In this document: positions 28,354 through 36,162 of the stretch, in pieces
Numbering within the stretch: position 1 is the stretch's first letter
Layout: every line of letters begins with the position of its first letter
From: Planctomycetaceae bacterium
GTDB taxonomy: Bacteria > Planctomycetota > Planctomycetia > Pirellulales > Pirellulaceae
DNA length: 39,573 bases
Direction of reading: 5' to 3'
NCBI GenBank assembly: GCA_024642205.1
Contig: JAHEBQ010000059.1
Location: forward strand, 1-39,573
Program-made: the position numbers and the translations under genes
Notes under the pieces: generated by a model
What the model was told of the DNA's origin: nothing
Databases searched by the model: none
The model's input: the letters and a program-made list of their open reading frames with translations, nothing else

Positions 28354-30975
28354 TTATCGAGATGCCTCCACCTTTCGCTTCTGCGTTGCCGCTACCGTAT
28401 TGGTGGCAATGTAGATCCACCCGTTCCGCTTATTCAGGATGTACAACTCACCCTGGGGACCTTGTCCCAGCCGCAAATCTGCTCGTGTCTTGCCAGCCGA
28501 GATAATCTCCTCAAAATCGGGCTCGTCATCCAGTACATCCTTCAATGAACCACGGGCCAACGGAAGCGTACCGTCGTCGTTGTCATGATCAAACAGAATC
28601 GTTAGTTCCTGGGGAGTCATCCACGTCAAGGCACTTGGACTGTCTCGCAACGGATCATTCGGATCCAGTGACGTGACCTGCTGCAACATTTCTGAAAAAT
28701 CGACGTGATATGCACGTCCGTCGGTGGCAAACTCGACAAAGACAAACTGGTCATCCAGTTGGGTGGAACCGTTCTGAATGACATGTCCCCCCGCGATCGC
28801 ATTGGCAACAAACGTATCCCCAATTACGCCGTTGTGCCCCATCAGGGCAGCCGGAAAAATGTAGCCGTTGTTTGCCTCGTTGGCGGGCAAACCCGTGATC
28901 CCGATGTTGATTCCACCCGTTGAGTCGCCTGCATGGAGAAACGGTCCTTCTCGGTTTGCCCAACCGTAATTTCCGCCAGCAACAACAACGTTGATCTCTT
29001 CTATGTTATCGCGACCAATCTCTGTCACGATCAGATGGACTTCGCCAACGGCGTCACGTGCAAAAGTCAGGTTGTGTGGATTGCGAAAACCGATCGCGTA
29101 CGCCTCGCCAATCATGTTTGGACTAAACCGAAACGGATTCGACGCGGGAATCGAGTAACTGCCTGCTCCGTCCTGCAGCGGATTGATCCTCAGCACTTTG
29201 CCGAGAGCGTCGTTATTCTGTCCGTCTCCAGCAATTGCAGATTGCACGCTACCGTCTCCATGACCGACATACAGCAAACCATAGTCGTCGTCTCCTCGAT
29301 TCGCGTACGGATTGAATGTAATTGCTTTGATCGGATGGTCATAAACTGGCATGCCGACGCGGAAAACTTCCCGGTAGCTGTTCGAAAGAACGACACCTCG
29401 TTTGTGACTGAACGTCCATTCGACGACGACGCTATCGACATCAACCGGATCTTCATCATCGCTCAGGTAAACATGCTGCGACGGATCGGCGGGACGTTCC
29501 TCCATGATTGAGGTATAGAACTTGCCGTTTTCGGCAAAATCTGGATGAAACGCAACACTGCGAAGACCTCCCTGGGGAGACGTGTTATCGAGTGAGCGTC
29601 CCGTATTTTTCGGTGCGACTACGCCGACGTCCAGGAATAACCTCACTTTCTTGACTCCGGCGACTGTCACCAATTCGTAGATTTCGCCTTCGTTATCCAC
29701 ATCACCGTCGGCAACGACAAACACACGCTCCCCGGCAAAAGCCATGTTGTTCATCCGTGGTTGCCTGTCGTTTGCACCCAAGGGAAGCCGTACCAGTTTT
29801 TCGACTTCAAGAAATCGACCTGAAGGAGTCAATTCGGTAGCGATGTTTGCATCGAGCAACGACTGAGGTTGCTCGTGAGAGGGGTTCACATCCAGATCTA
29901 CTGTGATGGGGCGACTCTCAAAGTCTCCAGCTGCAACCGTATAGGTAAAACTATCAGAGCCAGAAAAATCGATGTCCGGTGTGTAAAAAATCGTGCCGTC
30001 GACAAACTCCAGCGTCCCATGGGAAGGATCGGTCAAATTGAAAAGTTTGAAACCGGTATCCAAGGAAGATCTGTCGTTTGCCAAAACCGCGATTGGCACC
30101 GAAATTGAATCTTCGGGAATCGAAAACCGATCATCCGCCAATTGCAACGCCGAGTACTGAAAATATCCATCCGTATGAAGGGTCTCGCCACGACCGAAAC
30201 CGTCCACAATTCCATCTTCGATCGTCCAGGTTCCGGTAGAAAAGACGGAAGGATTTTCGGTTTGAGTGCGTACACCATCAATTTCAATCCAATCGACATT
30301 CAAATTGGTATCGATTCCGTTTGTTTCATCATATATGTCTCCCTGGAAAACCACTCGGACCTGGTTGGCATCAATCAAACCCACGGCAGCATAGGAGAAG
30401 GTGTCGGCGGTTGTCGTAACTGAATAGGTCGCAACGGATTCACGATCAAGTTCCAGGCGAAACTGCTCAATGCCTTCATCTCCGGAAGCCTGAATCAGGA
30501 CCGTCGATCCCCATGCGAACTGGAAATATCCATCAGAATGCAACGTTTCGCCGCGGCCGTAACCGGGCAGGATTCCATCCTCCGGTCTCCAGGTTGCGGT
30601 AGAATACACAAACGGACTTTCGGTCTCAATCAGAATTCCATCGACGTCAATCCAATCGACGTTCAGATTGGTATCGACCCCATTTTCGGGATCATAAAGA
30701 TCGCCAGAATAGAGCAGGCGTATTTGATCCGCGCCGATATCGGAAGCACTTTGATACTGGTACTCGAAGAACTCTGTTTGAACATCAAACGTCGCGACGG
30801 TTTGATCATCAATTTGTAATTGAAACTGTTCGGTACCCATATCTCCGGCAGCACGAACGATAATGGTCGATGCCATTGCCACGGTATTGCAAGCCAGGAA
30901 CACCCCGGCTACAGGTAAGAGACAAACCGAAAACCTGCGGGCAGATCTGAGCCACGGGCCGAAGTTGATAAACAT
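28354..30975 (-). CDS. Tandem carbohydrate-binding modules + cadherin/Ig-like domain + glucose/sorbosone dehydrogenase-like propeller
   Basis: An 873-residue exported protein. Signal peptide about 1-36. Two tandem repeats of about 120 residues (about 37-150 and 155-275) share IxxxASGDxGxEQFxLxxD, DTNLNVDWIxxDG and GRGETLHxDGYFQ motifs, resembling calcium-dependent CBM60-type xylan-binding modules. An Ig/cadherin-like domain follows (about 280-370; PIAVLANDRS, YTPDIDFSGSDSFTYTV). The C-terminal 470 residues are a glucose/sorbosone dehydrogenase-like (PQQ-type) propeller, with GGLRSVAFHPDF, IGFRNPHNLTF, NYGWANREGP and GHNG blocks. It is probably a periplasmic or surface sugar oxidoreductase anchored to polysaccharide. 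Whether PQQ is actually bound cannot be judged. It is monocistronic and divergent from the sulfur cluster by 1.1 kb. Confidence 0.88.
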   Translation of the reverse strand: MFINFGPWLRSARRFSVCLLPVAGVFLACNTVAMASTIIVRAAGDMGTEQFQLQIDDQTVATFDVQTEFFEYQYQSASDIGADQIRLLYSGDLYDPENGVDTNLNVDWIDVDGILIETESPFVYSTATWRPEDGILPGYGRGETLHSDGYFQFAWGSTVLIQASGDEGIEQFRLELDRESVATYSVTTTADTFSYAAVGLIDANQVRVVFQGDIYDETNGIDTNLNVDWIEIDGVRTQTENPSVFSTGTWTIEDGIVDGFGRGETLHTDGYFQYSALQLADDRFSIPEDSISVPIAVLANDRSSLDTGFKLFNLTDPSHGTLEFVDGTIFYTPDIDFSGSDSFTYTVAAGDFESRPITVDLDVNPSHEQPQSLLDANIATELTPSGRFLEVEKLVRLPLGANDRQPRMNNMAFAGERVFVVADGDVDNEGEIYELVTVAGVKKVRLFLDVGVVAPKNTGRSLDNTSPQGGLRSVAFHPDFAENGKFYTSIMEERPADPSQHVYLSDDEDPVDVDSVVVEWTFSHKRGVVLSNSYREVFRVGMPVYDHPIKAITFNPYANRGDDDYGLLYVGHGDGSVQSAIAGDGQNNDALGKVLRINPLQDGAGSYSIPASNPFRFSPNMIGEAYAIGFRNPHNLTFARDAVGEVHLIVTEIGRDNIEEINVVVAGGNYGWANREGPFLHAGDSTGGINIGITGLPANEANNGYIFPAALMGHNGVIGDTFVANAIAGGHVIQNGSTQLDDQFVFVEFATDGRAYHVDFSEMLQQVTSLDPNDPLRDSPSALTWMTPQELTILFDHDNDDGTLPLARGSLKDVLDDEPDFEEIISAGKTRADLRLGQGPQGELYILNKRNGWIYIATNTVAATQKRKVEASR

Positions 30976-32121
30976 GAAGCAATACCTGTCCGAGTGGGGG
31001 CCCTTTTAGAACGAGTCATCTCATCAGTGCGTGAACCACCAATGGTGCGCGCAACTCACAGAAAACTCAACCATTTTATTGAAAATTAAAGGTGTCAGGA
31101 ACCTTTTCGTCCTTTTTTGAAATTTCATCCAAATTTTACAACACACCCGCGAACGATGTTTTGTTTCTAATTCCGATTCAACCCAGATTTGCCAACAACA
31201 TTCGCATCATGAGAGCTTGCGAGAGTCATCATCCGTTGGAAACGAATCTGGGGACGCGCGATCTCTGGGTTGCTGGTGTCATCGATAACTTTCACCAACA
31301 ATGCAACAATGGTCGGGAATTTTCGAAACGCGAAACCAAGCAAAGGGATAATGCAATCGGTCGGTTTTCGAGGCGTTGATCAACGAAGATCGACAATCAT
31401 TCCATGATGGATTGCGTTAAAGCGGTGATATCCAGCAACGTCCCATTACAACGCGTTTCAGCGATTTAGATTACCAACTCTGGATTACGGTACGGAATCG
31501 CCGATTTCGCATCAAGCTTCCGCAGCGAAGTTTGCTGTGGGAGCGATAAAGGCGAACCGACCGGCCCGGAAAACGTCGGCCCCGATAAATTGGACCCTCG
31601 TGCGTATTGGGGTGTTCACCGGGCTTGTGCGTTGGTGAATAGCAATTTAGCCGGGAGACGAAACACAATTGGCCACGGCCATTGCATATCGAGCAGTTCT
31701 ACATTTGGCAAGAAAATAGAATGGCCAGCGTTGTGACAACTGCGATCACATCTTCTCCGCGATGATCGATGCCAACAAACGAAATCTCATTATTTCGCGC
31801 GCTTTGATTCTCGGGTGAAACACTGTTGGGTCCGACGTCATTTCAACGTCGACGAAATCGACTTTGCTTTCTAAACGGATACTGACAAATCCCAATACTT
31901 GATCGATGCAATGGAAGCGTTGGTCGTACAGGACCGGCTGGTGGCGCCGCGGAACGACGTGTTGCCAATCGCCTATCGCTTAGCCGTGCACGAATCACGC
32001 CCATCAGTTGCTGTCGGCTACCGCGATCATGGTCGCGTGGAGACATTCGTTGCCGGCGAAGGGACAGTCAAATCACGCAATACGGATCCAGTGCCTTGAC
32101 ACCCGGCCATCAGTTTGTAGC
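30976..32121. other. 1.1-kb divergent intergenic region
   Basis: Separates the dehydrogenase gene (minus) and the sulfur-relay cluster (plus). Open frames such as 31092-31379 have no protein features. Part of the OsmC frame extends upstream of 32122 but is Arg-rich and probably untranslated. Its large size next to a seven-gene cluster makes it a place to look for a leader RNA or regulator site, but none was recognised by eye. Confidence 0.45.
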
Positions 32122-32631
32122 ATGAAAACATGGTTGACTTTCGCACATCGATTCCGGGGCCGCACCGTGGCTGACTTGCGTCAAAGGACGCTGGTCAGTG
32201 TCCGCGCCAAAACGAGTTGTCAATCAACGAGAACCACGGTTTTCGCTCGTGCCGGTCATGTCGAATTGGGGAAACCCTGGAGTTTTGACTTAGCCGAGCC
32301 GTTGTTGACCGGTGCGGAACAAATGCTGGGCTTGCTTGCCGGCGACGTGCTCGGATTGTTCATCAAGATCTGCCAGCAACGTCGTTTGATTGTGGACTGT
32401 GCGGAAGCTACCGTTAAAGCGGAGCTCGTCAATACGCTTCGCTATCTTGGCGTGATCGGCGCTACTGGCACTCCGGCTTATGAAAATTTTCAATTGCGTG
32501 TCTATATCGAGAGTCCGGATTCAGCCGAATCATTGTTCGAGGCGTGGCACGAAGCGACCGAATGTGCCCCGTTCCTGAATGTCTTGAAAAAGGGCGCCGA
32601 CGTGGATGTTTCCCTGCAACTGACTGACTGA
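32122..32631 (+). CDS. OsmC-like protein lacking the peroxidatic cysteine
   Basis: A 169-residue protein, the first gene of the cluster. The start is uncertain: the frame is open from 32008, and ATG 32122 is chosen as the nearest to the domain. From about residue 30 the sequence is paralogous to the second half of the TusA-OsmC fusion at 35357 (shared VRAK/VRAR strand, GAEQMLGLLAGD versus ALEQLLGSLLAD helix, ECAPFLNVLKKG versus AAPVFQTLKKA end). In OsmC/Ohr peroxidases the central helix carries the reactive Cys in an 'ALG-x-C' context. Here that position is D75. The second Cys of the pair seems retained as C148. A thiol-peroxidase role is therefore unlikely; a binding or carrier role is the better inference. 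It is cytosolic. The next gene begins 93 bases downstream. Confidence 0.72.
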   Translation: MKTWLTFAHRFRGRTVADLRQRTLVSVRAKTSCQSTRTTVFARAGHVELGKPWSFDLAEPLLTGAEQMLGLLAGDVLGLFIKICQQRRLIVDCAEATVKAELVNTLRYLGVIGATGTPAYENFQLRVYIESPDSAESLFEAWHEATECAPFLNVLKKGADVDVSLQLTD

Positions 32632-32724
32632 AAATAAAAACAAATTCCTTTCGCCTCACTTCTGTTTCACCACTTGAAATCTGCTCAACACAATTAACCC
32701 CCTGGCACCGTAGCGATAGAAATC

Positions 32725-33876
32725 ATGTATCGACTGAACTCGGAACAACAAACAGCTGTCGACGCAGCAGCCGCGATTGCCGACTCTGTAGTCGCAGAAC
32801 ACGCTTCCAAAGTTGACGAGCAAGGGCGATTTCCGATCGCAAGCATGCGAGCTTTGGCGGATGGCGGATTTTATGGATTGCTCATCCCGGAAAAATTCGG
32901 CGGCATGCAGTCGAGCTTACGAGTACTCGCCGCGGTGGTGGAACGTATCGCCTGTCGCTGCGCTTCGACTGCGATGATCTACATGATGCATTGTTCGGGA
33001 GTCAGTTGCTATCTTGCCGACCCGGAGACGTTTTCCGATGTGCTGCGCGACTGCGCCGCTGGAAAACACTTGAGCACACTGGCCTTTTCGGAGAAAGGAA
33101 GTCGCAGTCAGTTTTGGGCTCCCGTTTCCAAAACGGTGGCCAAAGACGACAAGACAATATTGTTGAGCGCCGAGAAAAGCTGGGTCACCAGCGCCGGATT
33201 GGCCGATGGAATCGTTTCCAGCGGCGGGTCTCTGGATGGCAATGGAACCAGCGTGTACCTGGTTCGAAAAGAAGATGCAGGTCTGAACATCTCGGGAGGC
33301 TGGAATAGCCTTGGCATGCGAGGCAACCAGAGTAACCCGATGACTTTCGAACGCATCGAACTTGATCTGTCGACGCGATTGATCGGCAGTGAAGGAAAAG
33401 GATCGGACGTGATGCTTGGTTGCGCGCTCCCAACGTTTCTGGTTTGCCAGGCTGCCATTGGAATTGGGCTCGCCGAGTCAGCCTTTCAGGACGCGCAAAA
33501 ACATGTCACGGCAACGCAGTTTCAACACACCGGCACCCGCTTGATGGACTTGCCCAACATTCGCGCCAATCTGGCTCAAATGAAACTCGAAACTGACAAG
33601 GCTCGTGCATATCTGGCGATGACTCTCGACAAGATGGAAGACGAAGACGCCGATGCCATGATACATTTGTTGGCAATCAAAAGCAGCAGTGCTGAAGCGG
33701 CCGTTGCCGTCTGCGACTTGGCGATGCGGACGTGTGGTGGGGCTGCGTTCAGCAAGCACCTGGGAATTGAACGGGCTTTTCGCGACTCCCGAGCCGCGAT
33801 CGTGATGGCTCCGACAACGGATCACCTGCGCGAATTCGTAGGTCGGTTGTTGGTTGGTCTTCCGTTATTCGCTTAG
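32725..33876 (+). CDS. Acyl-CoA-dehydrogenase-fold flavoprotein without the usual catalytic Glu
   Basis: A 383-residue ACAD-family protein: helical N-terminal domain with ALADGGFYGLLIPEKFGG, middle beta-domain (TLAFSEKGSRSQFWAP, AEKSWVTSAGLADG) and C-terminal four-helix domain with the flavin-interacting RTCGGAAF. In true acyl-CoA dehydrogenases the last helix region contains a Y-E-G-T element with the catalytic base. Here the equivalent place reads VMAPTTDHLREFVG, with no Glu. That favours a monooxygenase or other flavin oxidation chemistry, as in DszC/SfnC/SfnB-type sulfur-scavenging relatives, but this is inference. It lies between the OsmC-like gene and the binding-protein gene (54 bases to the next ATG) in an all-plus cluster with sulfur-transfer genes. 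It would need a flavin reductase, not seen in the window. Confidence 0.82.
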   Translation: MYRLNSEQQTAVDAAAAIADSVVAEHASKVDEQGRFPIASMRALADGGFYGLLIPEKFGGMQSSLRVLAAVVERIACRCASTAMIYMMHCSGVSCYLADPETFSDVLRDCAAGKHLSTLAFSEKGSRSQFWAPVSKTVAKDDKTILLSAEKSWVTSAGLADGIVSSGGSLDGNGTSVYLVRKEDAGLNISGGWNSLGMRGNQSNPMTFERIELDLSTRLIGSEGKGSDVMLGCALPTFLVCQAAIGIGLAESAFQDAQKHVTATQFQHTGTRLMDLPNIRANLAQMKLETDKARAYLAMTLDKMEDEDADAMIHLLAIKSSSAEAAVAVCDLAMRTCGGAAFSKHLGIERAFRDSRAAIVMAPTTDHLREFVGRLLVGLPLFA

Positions 33877-33930
33877 ATCCCGAGTTCTTCGTCTCAAATC
33901 AACGCTTTACATTTCTCAGGAATCCGATTC

Positions 33931-34734
33931 ATGCAACCTGTCATCGTGGGTGCCGTCTTATACGACCCGAAAGTCTCTGTCATTTGGGACATCATCAGGG
34001 AATTTTTTGAATTCAATGGTGTGCCAATGGATGTGAAGTTGTACGCAGACTATGACTTGCAGAATCAAGCATTGATGAATGGCGACATTGAAATCGCCTG
34101 GAACTCGCCGCTGGCGTGGCTCGACGCCCAGCGACAAAGCGGCGGCCGCTGTCGTGCGATCGCAATGCGTGATACGGATCGGGATCGGATTTCACACTTG
34201 ATCGTGAAGAGTGATTCCGGTATCGAGTCGTTGGACAACTTGCGAGGAAAGACGATTGCGTTTGGTGCAAAGGACTCTCCGCAGGCCACATTAATTCCTC
34301 AGGGCATGTTGTTGCGACACGGCATGCGCTCGGACGTTGACTACGAAGCCAGGCGATTTGACCTGCTGGTTGGTTTGCACGGAGATCATGTTGGCGGCGA
34401 AAAAGAAGCATTGTTGTGTCTCAAGAACGGGGATGCTGACGCCAGCGCGATAATCGATCTGAATTGGCAAGCTTGGGCGCGCGACGGGACTATCGACCCG
34501 GCCCAGTTCCAGATTCTGGTCAGCACCGACGCCTACGATCATTGCGTATTTACGGTCAAAGAAGACTTCCCACTCGATCGCCAACAGCAATGGCTCGAAG
34601 TTTTGCATCTGATGGACTACGCCAATCCGAAGCATCAGGAGATGATGGATCTGGAGGGGCTAAAAAAGTGGGAGCCAGGCCGGACCAGCGGTTTTTCTTT
34701 GCTTGCCGAAGCGATTGAGGGAATCGATTCATGA
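33931..34734 (+). CDS. Cytosolic PhnD/SsuA-like substrate-binding domain protein
   Basis: A 267-residue type 2 periplasmic-binding-fold protein of the phosphonate/aliphatic sulfonate binding group. Visible blocks: opening strand VIVGAVLYDPKVSVIW, then GDIEIAWNSPLAWLDAQ, SLDNLRGKTIAFGAKDSPQA, and LCLKNGDADASAIIDLNW. The protein begins directly with the first domain strand. There is no signal peptide or lipobox, and no ABC permease or ATPase gene follows, so it cannot be a normal transporter component. It most likely binds a small sulfur- or phosphorus-containing anion in the cytosol, as a carrier, chaperone or substrate-presenting subunit for the flavoprotein encoded just upstream. Its stop codon overlaps the start of the TusA-like gene (ATGA, 34731-34734), giving translational coupling. 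Confidence 0.83.
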   Translation: MQPVIVGAVLYDPKVSVIWDIIREFFEFNGVPMDVKLYADYDLQNQALMNGDIEIAWNSPLAWLDAQRQSGGRCRAIAMRDTDRDRISHLIVKSDSGIESLDNLRGKTIAFGAKDSPQATLIPQGMLLRHGMRSDVDYEARRFDLLVGLHGDHVGGEKEALLCLKNGDADASAIIDLNWQAWARDGTIDPAQFQILVSTDAYDHCVFTVKEDFPLDRQQQWLEVLHLMDYANPKHQEMMDLEGLKKWEPGRTSGFSLLAEAIEGIDS

Positions 34735-34985
34735 GTGAGGACAATCAAGATATTTCAACTCAGTTTGACGGCGGCGACACGGGATGCGGTGAATTGCTGC
34801 TCGATTTGCTGTTGTTCATGCGCAAGCAACCCGTTGGGTCCATCGTTGAGGTTCGCGCGCTCGACCCCGGTGCTCCGCTGGAAATTCCGGCCTGGTGCCG
34901 ATTGACAAAACACGTTTTGCTCTCCAGCGAACACCCCTATTACAACATTCAGAAACCAACCATTAACGAAAATTTGAAAGCATAA
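34731..34985 (+). CDS. TusA-like sulfurtransferase, CG variant
   Basis: An 84-residue small protein with the TusA/SirA fold: FDGGDTGCGELLLDLLLFMR is followed by a PVGSIVEVRALDPGA strand pair and IPAWCRLTKHVLL. TusA proteins pass a persulfide on a Cys in a CPxP motif at the start of helix 1. Here the Cys is conserved as C19, but the following residues are G-E-L, so both prolines are lost. The later W-C pair (IPAWCR) contributes another Cys. The same variant occurs in the fusion protein at 35357. The start overlaps the preceding stop, and the DsrE-like gene begins 3 bases after the stop codon, so the proteins are made together. Sulfane-sulfur (or selenium) carriage is inferred from family and context. 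Confidence 0.8.
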   Translation: MSEDNQDISTQFDGGDTGCGELLLDLLLFMRKQPVGSIVEVRALDPGAPLEIPAWCRLTKHVLLSSEHPYYNIQKPTINENLKA

Positions 34986-34987
34986 TC

Positions 34988-35353
34988 ATGAGTGACACAT
35001 TTTGCGTGACAATTAACTCCTGCAGGGAAAATGGCGATAAAGCAACAGTCGGTTTCGTCGTTGCAACCGCGGCACTTGGATCTGGTAAAGACACGATGGT
35101 TTTTCTCAGTACTGATGGAGTATGGGCGTCCGTCCAAGATGAGGCTGCCAAGGTCGTCGAGGGAGGGCCGTTCAAACCTCTGACCGAATTAATCAAGAAT
35201 TTCATGGAAGCGGGTGGTCGTGTCGTTGCCTGTGCCCCTTGTTGCAAGAAACGCGGTATCGACGAGTCGGCTTTGTTTCCCGGGGTCGAAATCGCTGGAG
35301 GTGCCGTGCTTGTCGAATGGCTGAGTAACGGTTCGCCAAATGTGAGTTACTAG
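34988..35353 (+). CDS. DsrE/DsrF-like sulfur-relay protein
   Basis: A 121-residue protein of the DsrE/predicted peroxiredoxin-like family. Typical blocks: ATVGFVVATAALGSGKDTMV, FLSTDGVW, FKPLTELIKNFMEAGG, then the cysteine site ACAPCCKKRGID (C82, C85, C86), and an AGGAVLVEWLSNGSPNVSY end. DsrE-type proteins accept or donate persulfide sulfur to TusA partners. The three clustered cysteines support that role here. It lies between two TusA-type genes with gaps of 2-3 bases, the strongest functional hint in the cluster. It is cytosolic and probably multimeric like its relatives. Which Cys carries the sulfur cannot be told from sequence. Confidence 0.85.
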   Translation: MSDTFCVTINSCRENGDKATVGFVVATAALGSGKDTMVFLSTDGVWASVQDEAAKVVEGGPFKPLTELIKNFMEAGGRVVACAPCCKKRGIDESALFPGVEIAGGAVLVEWLSNGSPNVSY

Positions 35354-35356
35354 TCC

Positions 35357-36097
35357 ATGACGTCCAGCGACATCACAACTGATCATGTATTTGACGGCGG
35401 TTCGATGGATTGCGGTTCGGGCCTTATTCTGTTAATCCGCCAAAACATGTTGAAAGTTCCTGCCGGTGGCCTGCTTGAGATTCGCAGCACCGAACCGACA
35501 GTCGAAACTGAACTACCGCCTTGGTGCCGGATGGTTGGACATTCGTACGTTCGAAGTGACGAAGTGTCGCCAGGGGTATGGCGACACTTCGTACGGCGAA
35601 GCCTGGATGCGACGTCGGATGCCGAAGCGAATGATTTGAAAACAGACAACGCAAAGGCTCGAGCTTTCAAGTGGAGTGTTCGAGCGCGGCGTTCCGAAAA
35701 CCACGAGACGACCGTTTATTCGCGGAATTTCTCTTGGAAATCCGGTGCCTCGTTGGGATTTGAACGTGTTGCAGCCTTGCCCACCGCTTTGGAGCAGTTG
35801 CTTGGGTCTTTGCTGGCCGATATTGTCGCCGGGTTTGAAATTCAGTGCAGCCAGCGGCAATTCCCGATCGACGAACTTGAAGCCACGGTAAATGCCAACT
35901 TGCACAACACTCTGGCGGCTTTGGGGGGCGAATCTGGAGATGCCTCGATTAACGCAATTGAATTGGTGTTGTTCGTGACTTCGCCTGTCGCATCAGAACT
36001 GCTGACGGAAGCTTGGAACGAGGCATTGCAGGCTGCACCTGTTTTTCAAACACTCAAGAAAGCCTGTGAGATCGTATCGCGAATTGTGTTCCTTTAG
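35357..36097 (+). CDS. TusA-OsmC fusion protein
   Basis: A 246-residue two-domain protein. Residues about 8-85 are TusA-like: VFDGGSMDCGSGLILLIR with C19, then LPPWCRMVGH; again the CPxP prolines are missing. A short Asp/Glu/Lys-rich linker leads to an OsmC-like domain (about 100-246), with YSRNFSWKSG, ALEQLLGSLLAD, ELEATVNANL and AAPVFQTLKKA. The residue matching the OsmC peroxidatic Cys is D155, and the second Cys position is Ala, so no peroxide chemistry is expected. The fusion physically links sulfur carrier and OsmC fold, and suggests that the separate TusA-like and OsmC-like proteins of this cluster also interact. The start is 3 bases after the DsrE-like stop. The final residues (IVSRIVFL) are ordinary. 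Confidence 0.82.
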   Translation: MTSSDITTDHVFDGGSMDCGSGLILLIRQNMLKVPAGGLLEIRSTEPTVETELPPWCRMVGHSYVRSDEVSPGVWRHFVRRSLDATSDAEANDLKTDNAKARAFKWSVRARRSENHETTVYSRNFSWKSGASLGFERVAALPTALEQLLGSLLADIVAGFEIQCSQRQFPIDELEATVNANLHNTLAALGGESGDASINAIELVLFVTSPVASELLTEAWNEALQAAPVFQTLKKACEIVSRIVFL

Positions 36098-36162
36098 TTG
36101 CCGACTGGTTTGTAGCTCAAGCCGACACCCCACGCAAAACTCATACAGATATTGGATCGACA

